This document shows, one piece after another, positions 5,249 to 8,323 of a stretch of DNA of 8,323 nt. The position numbers and the translations under genes are program-made. How positions within the stretch are numbered: position 1 is the stretch's first letter; the number at the start of each line of letters is the position of its first letter. This DNA comes from Jatrophihabitans sp. (GTDB taxonomy: Bacteria > Actinomycetota > Actinomycetes > Mycobacteriales > Jatrophihabitantaceae). The DNA lies in assembly GCA_004299665.1 (NCBI GenBank), contig SCQZ01000060.1, forward strand, positions 1 through 8,323. Direction: 5' to 3'. Under the pieces are notes generated by a model. That model was given only the letters and a program-made list of their open reading frames with translations. It was not told the origin of the DNA and made no database searches.

Positions 5249-6332
5249 GGGCCAGCTTCGCCTTCTCCTGATCGACGGTCAGGTCGTTCCCCTCGACGGT
5301 GGAGGAGAACCCGCACTGTCCGGACAGGCACAACTGCTCGATCGGCACGTACCGCGCGGCCTCGTCGATGCGCCGCTTCAGCTCGTCCTTCGACTCGAGC
5401 TCGGGGCGCTTGGTGGTGACCAGCCCGAGCACGACCTGCTTGCCCGGCGGCACGAACCGCAACGGCTCGAAACCTCCGGACCGTTCGTCGTCCCACTCGC
5501 AGAAGAAGCCGTCCACCTCGAGTCCGCCGAACAGCGCCTCCGCGACGAAGTCGTACCCGCCCTCGGCCGTCCACGCCGAGCGGAAGTTGCCGCGGCACAT
5601 GTGGGTGGTCACGTGCAGGGTCTCGGGGCGACCGGCGAGGGCTGCGTTGATCTGCCGGATGTAGCGCTCGTGCTGGTGCTCGGCGTCGCCGCCCTTGGCG
5701 GCCAGGTCGGCCCGCTGCGCCGGGTCGTTCAGGTAGGCCAGCGAGGTGTCGTCCAGTTGCAGGTAGGTGCAGCCGAGCGCGGCGACCTGCCGCACCTGCT
5801 CGGCGTAGGCGGCAGACAGGTCGGCCCAGAACTCATCCTCGTCCGGGTAGACCGAGCGGTCGATCGCCGCCGGACCGCCGCGGTAGTGCACCATGCTCGG
5901 CGACGGGATGGTCAGCTTCGGCGTGCCCGTGGTGACCACCGACGCCAGGAAGGCGAAGTCCGGGCCGAAGATCGTGTGGTCCAGGCCGATCCGGCCGTCG
6001 ACCTTCAGCGCGGCGGAGGTGAAGTCCAGCTTGCCCTGCGCGTTGCGGAAGTGGACCTCGATCTTCTCCTCGGTGCGGTGGACGCCCTGCAGTTGGTAGA
6101 TGAAGTCCATGTGCCAGGAGGTGCGGCGGAACTCGCCGTCGGTCGCGGTCTGCAGGCCGAGTCCTTCCTGCATCCGCACGACGTCCCGGATCGCGTCGTC
6201 CTCGACGGCCCGGAGTTGTTCCGCCGTGATCGTTCCGGCCGCGGCGTCGGCCCGCGCCTGCAGCAGGTGCGGCGGCCGCAGCAGGCTGCCGACGTGGTCG
6301 GCGCGGAAGGGGGGTGTGGTGCGGGCGGTCAT
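5214..6332 (-). CDS. MetE-like cobalamin-independent methionine synthase family protein (YxjG/YxjH type)
   Basis: Homocysteine (or related thiol) methyltransferase of the C-terminal MetE/UROD-barrel type, 372 aa, about half of full MetE and lacking its N-terminal domain. It opens with FRADHVGSLLRPPHL, the family signature. The zinc site is intact by inspection: His244 and Cys246 in THMCRGN, Glu279 in FFCEWDD, and Cys340 in LSGQCGFSS. Other features are DGEFRRTSWHMDF, YLQLDD and QVVLGLVTTKRPELE. Start ATG 6332 has AAGGAG 6 nt upstream. It begins 14 nt after the pcaDC stop, so it is probably co-transcribed with pca genes, an unusual partner. The methyl donor is unclear: short MetE-like enzymes may use methyl-folate, methylcobalamin or other donors. 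Its 3' end overlaps the LysR gene by 35 nt. Confidence 0.9.
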   Translation of the reverse strand: MTARTTPPFRADHVGSLLRPPHLLQARADAAAGTITAEQLRAVEDDAIRDVVRMQEGLGLQTATDGEFRRTSWHMDFIYQLQGVHRTEEKIEVHFRNAQGKLDFTSAALKVDGRIGLDHTIFGPDFAFLASVVTTGTPKLTIPSPSMVHYRGGPAAIDRSVYPDEDEFWADLSAAYAEQVRQVAALGCTYLQLDDTSLAYLNDPAQRADLAAKGGDAEHQHERYIRQINAALAGRPETLHVTTHMCRGNFRSAWTAEGGYDFVAEALFGGLEVDGFFCEWDDERSGGFEPLRFVPPGKQVVLGLVTTKRPELESKDELKRRIDEAARYVPIEQLCLSGQCGFSSTVEGNDLTVDQEKAKLALIVQTAAEVWG

Positions 6333-6338
6333 CGACTT

Positions 6339-6344
6339 CTCCTT
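6339..6344 (-). promoter_or_regulatory. Shine-Dalgarno site of the MetE-like gene
   Basis: AAGGAG on the minus strand, 6 nt before ATG 6332, in the 14-nt gap after the pcaDC stop. It is the strongest ribosome binding site in the operon and implies the methyltransferase is translated efficiently from the pca mRNA. Confidence 0.7.
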
Positions 6345-6346
6345 CG

Positions 6347-7477
6347 TCAGTCCGGCATCTCGGCGAGGACCTCGCGGGCGATCGCGAAGGCCCGGTTGGC
6401 GCGGGGCAGCCCGGCGTAGAGGGCGGTGTGCAGCAGCACCTCGCCGATCTCGTCCGGCGTCAGGCCGTTGCGCAGGGCGCCCCGCACGTGCAGGGCGAGT
6501 TCGTGCTCGGCGCCGAGGGTGACCAGCACCGCGAGGGTGGCGATCGAGCGCTCGCGGCGGCCGAGCCCGGGGCGCGGCCACACCTCACCCCACGCGTAGC
6601 GGGTGATGAAGTCCTGGAACGCGGCCGTGAACCCGGTGGTGGCGGCGGCCGCGGCGTCGACGTGTGCGTCGCCGAGGACGGCCCGCCGGGTGACGTCCCC
6701 GGCGGCGGGCGTGCCGGGCGCGGCGAGGTGGTCCAGCAGCAGCCGCGCCACGGCACCGGGCCGCTCGACCGGCGCGAGGTGCGCGGCGTGGTCCAGCAGC
6801 ACCAGCCGGGCTCCGGCGATGCCGTCGGCGATCTCGCGCAGCTGATCGGGCGGGGCGGCCGGGTCGTCGGCGCCCGCGACGACCAGGGCCGGCGCGGCGA
6901 CGCGGGCCAGCTCCGGACGCAGGTCGGTCGTGGCGAGCGCGTCACAGCACTGCGCGTACCCCTCCGGGTCGACGCCGGCCTGCATCGCCTCGAGCGCGGC
7001 CGGCAGCGCCGGATCGCGCTCGGCCAGCGCCGGCGTGATCCACAGGGCACGGGGCACGTCGGCGACCGCGGCGACGCCCCGGTCGCGTACCGCGGCGGCC
7101 CGGCTGCGGTACCGCTCCGGGTCCGGGTGGGCCGTGGTGCACAGGGCGGCGATCCGGCCGACGCGCGCGGGGTGGCGGGCCGCCAGCCACAGGGCCGTCA
7201 TCGCCCCGATCGACACCCCGGCGACGTGGGCACGCCCCACCCCGGCCTGGTCCAGCACGGCCAGCACGCGGTCGGCGAGGTCGCCGAGCGTGCACGGCGT
7301 GGCACGCGGCGCGGTGACACTCCCGTCGTGGCCCGGCAACTCGACCCGGATCACCCGGAACCGTTCGACCAGCGGCCCCAGGCACGGCGCCCACATCTCG
7401 CCCGTCGTCCCGAGCGAGCTCAGCAGCACGAGCGCGGGGGCGGCCGGCGGGCCGTCCTCACGCCACACCGCGGTCAC
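6347..7477 (-). CDS. pcaDC: Bifunctional 3-oxoadipate enol-lactonase / 4-carboxymuconolactone decarboxylase (PcaDC, PcaL)
   Basis: Cytosolic fusion enzyme of the protocatechuate branch of the beta-ketoadipate pathway, 376 aa. Residues 1 to about 250 are an alpha/beta-hydrolase (PcaD): oxyanion region LLSSLGTTGEMW (18-29), nucleophile elbow GVSIGAM with Ser89, acid residue Asp204 or Asp205 in GADDP, and His233 in DHAAHLAP. Residues about 262-376 are the carboxymuconolactone decarboxylase (PcaC): TRYAWGEVWPRPGLGRRERS, then LALHVRGALRNGLT, EIGEVLLHTALYAGLPRANRAF. Order: decarboxylation of 4-carboxymuconolactone, then hydrolysis of the enol-lactone to 3-oxoadipate. The fusion (PcaL) is typical of actinobacteria such as Rhodococcus. 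Start GTG 7477 overlaps the pcaB stop (GTGA), indicating coupling; there is no strong Shine-Dalgarno. Confidence 0.95.
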   Translation of the reverse strand: MTAVWREDGPPAAPALVLLSSLGTTGEMWAPCLGPLVERFRVIRVELPGHDGSVTAPRATPCTLGDLADRVLAVLDQAGVGRAHVAGVSIGAMTALWLAARHPARVGRIAALCTTAHPDPERYRSRAAAVRDRGVAAVADVPRALWITPALAERDPALPAALEAMQAGVDPEGYAQCCDALATTDLRPELARVAAPALVVAGADDPAAPPDQLREIADGIAGARLVLLDHAAHLAPVERPGAVARLLLDHLAAPGTPAAGDVTRRAVLGDAHVDAAAAATTGFTAAFQDFITRYAWGEVWPRPGLGRRERSIATLAVLVTLGAEHELALHVRGALRNGLTPDEIGEVLLHTALYAGLPRANRAFAIAREVLAEMPD

Positions 7478-8323
7478 GACGGACGTCCGGCGAGGTAGCG
7501 GTCGACGAGGTCTCCCGCCGGACCGAGGGCCCCGGTGTCGAGCACGCCGTCCAGGCGGGCCAGGTTGCGCGCCATGGCCGCCGCGTCGACCTGCAGGCCG
7601 GTCAGCGAGGTGCGCAGCCGCGACGCGGCACCACCCACGGCGCGCAGCAGGCCGATCAGCGACGGCCACTCGGCGTGCCACGGCCCGGCGCCGCGCTGCA
7701 ACTCCGGGGCGGCCGCCGCGAGCAGGTTCGCGACCAGTCCCGGCGCCTGCGCCGCGGCGGCGCGCGCGGTGACGGCGGCGATCGGGTTGTGCTTGTGTGC
7801 CATCGTCGACGAGCTGCCCGGCGCCGCCTCGCGCACCTCGCCGAGCTCGTCCTGGGCCAGGAGCACGACGTCGGTCGCGGGCTTCGCGACGGCCGCCGCC
7901 GCCGTCCCCAGCGCGCCGGCCAGCTCGGTGACGACGGTGCGGTCGGTGTGCCAAGGAGCAGGCGGCTCGGCCAGGCCGAGCTCCGCGGCGAACGCCGTGA
8001 GGACGCTGCCCGCGTGAGGGTGCCAGGCGGCCATCGTGCCGGCCGCACCGCCGAGCTGGACAGGCAGGGCGGCGCGCACCCGGGCGAGCCCGGCGCCGGC
8101 CCGGTCCAGGCCGGCACCCCAGCCCGCCGCCAGCAGGCCGAACGTGGTCGGCGCCGCGAGTTGCAGCAGCGTGCGCCCCGCGAGCGGCGTGAGCCGGTGT
8201 TCGCCGGCGAGGCCGGCGCACGCCGCGGCGCACGCGGCCAGGTCCGCGATCGTCGGCGCGAGCGCGCGATGCGCGAGCAACATCAGCGCCGTGTCCAGGA
8301 CGTCCTGGCTGGTCGCGCCGAGG
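7474..8323 (-). CDS. pcaB: 3-carboxy-cis,cis-muconate cycloisomerase (PcaB), 5' end beyond window
   Basis: Member of the aspartase/fumarase superfamily that lactonises 3-carboxy-cis,cis-muconate to 4-carboxymuconolactone, the step before PcaDC. The last 282 codons are present; roughly the first 100 or more residues are missing. The reading frame runs open to the right edge, where LGATSQDVLDT (8322-8290) is the second conserved superfamily region. The signature loop reads GSSSTMAHKHNP (about 7784-7820), with Ala in place of the usual Pro after Met. The stretch HPHAGSVLT...PAPWHTDR is typical of PcaB. ATG 8283 is an internal Met, not the start. The TGA overlaps the pcaDC GTG. The superfamily call is certain; the PcaB call rests also on the adjacent PcaDC. 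Confidence 0.92.
   Translation of the reverse strand, partial: LGATSQDVLDTALMLLAHRALAPTIADLAACAAACAGLAGEHRLTPLAGRTLLQLAAPTTFGLLAAGWGAGLDRAGAGLARVRAALPVQLGGAAGTMAAWHPHAGSVLTAFAAELGLAEPPAPWHTDRTVVTELAGALGTAAAAVAKPATDVVLLAQDELGEVREAAPGSSSTMAHKHNPIAAVTARAAAAQAPGLVANLLAAAAPELQRGAGPWHAEWPSLIGLLRAVGGAASRLRTSLTGLQVDAAAMARNLARLDGVLDTGALGPAGDLVDRYLAGRPS

Noticed and set aside
3802..5598. 598-codon open frame on the minus strand under the YeiH and LysR genes
   Set aside because: Low-complexity Arg/Ser/Ala/Thr composition with no motifs. The plus-strand genes are unambiguous.
6347..8233. Single 628-codon frame suggesting a large fusion upstream of pcaDC
   Set aside because: The part above 7477 is an Arg/Gly-rich out-of-frame reading of pcaB, whose true frame carries the GSSSTMAHKHNP signature. 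The pcaDC gene starts at GTG 7477.
1..8323. Search for CRISPR arrays, insertion sequences, attachment sites, tRNA or rRNA
   Set aside because: No spaced direct repeats, transposase motifs, flanking inverted repeats or RNA-gene signatures were seen. Coding density is high and composition looks uniform throughout.

Overview
The window comes from a high-GC actinobacterial chromosome. Codon third positions are almost all G or C, and nearly every real gene therefore has long shadow ORFs on the opposite strand. Gene content and order point to the mycolic-acid actinobacteria (Mycobacteriales/Corynebacteriales, for example Gordonia, Tsukamurella or Rhodococcus relatives). The block of dTDP-rhamnose gene(s), then a divergent LytR-CpsA-Psr (LCP) gene, then a TIGR03089-type gene matches, from memory, the mycobacterial rmlD / lcp1 / Rv3268 neighbourhood. 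The genus cannot be fixed from the sequence alone.

Layout. (1) 1-1075, minus strand: rfbC/rmlC followed, with a 4-nt GTGA overlap, by rfbD/rmlD, which runs off the left edge. These are the last two steps of dTDP-L-rhamnose synthesis. (2) 1076-1304: divergent intergenic region. It holds a 27-codon upstream ORF coupled to rfbC by an ATGA overlap and built on a GAGCGAGCG-type repeat, and a -10-like TAACGT placed for a leaderless LCP mRNA. (3) 1305-3205, plus strand: the LCP cell-wall ligase and a TIGR03089-family protein overlapping by 1 nt. (4) 3215-5248, plus strand: a YeiH-family putative sulfate/sulfite exporter and a LysR regulator 12 nt downstream. (5) 5214-8323, minus strand: pcaB (5' end cut by the window), pcaDC/pcaL (GTGA overlap) and, 14 nt further on, a MetE-like methyltransferase. 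The protocatechuate branch of the beta-ketoadipate pathway thus shares an apparent operon with a one-carbon/methionine-type enzyme. The LysR and MetE-like genes converge and overlap by 35 nt.

How they work together. RmlC and RmlD supply the rhamnose of the linker joining arabinogalactan to peptidoglycan. The divergent LCP protein probably transfers that polymer to peptidoglycan, so sections 1-3 form a cell-wall unit. YeiH plus LysR is a likely transporter/regulator pair. PcaB and PcaDC convert 3-carboxymuconate to 3-oxoadipate.

I see no CRISPR array, transposon, phage gene, tRNA or rRNA, and no clearly new system. The best second-look items are the split RmlC/RmlD pair, the small coupled ORF before rfbC, the degenerate adenylation-like TIGR03089 protein, the cluster of inverted repeats before yeiH, and the MetE-like gene in the pca operon.
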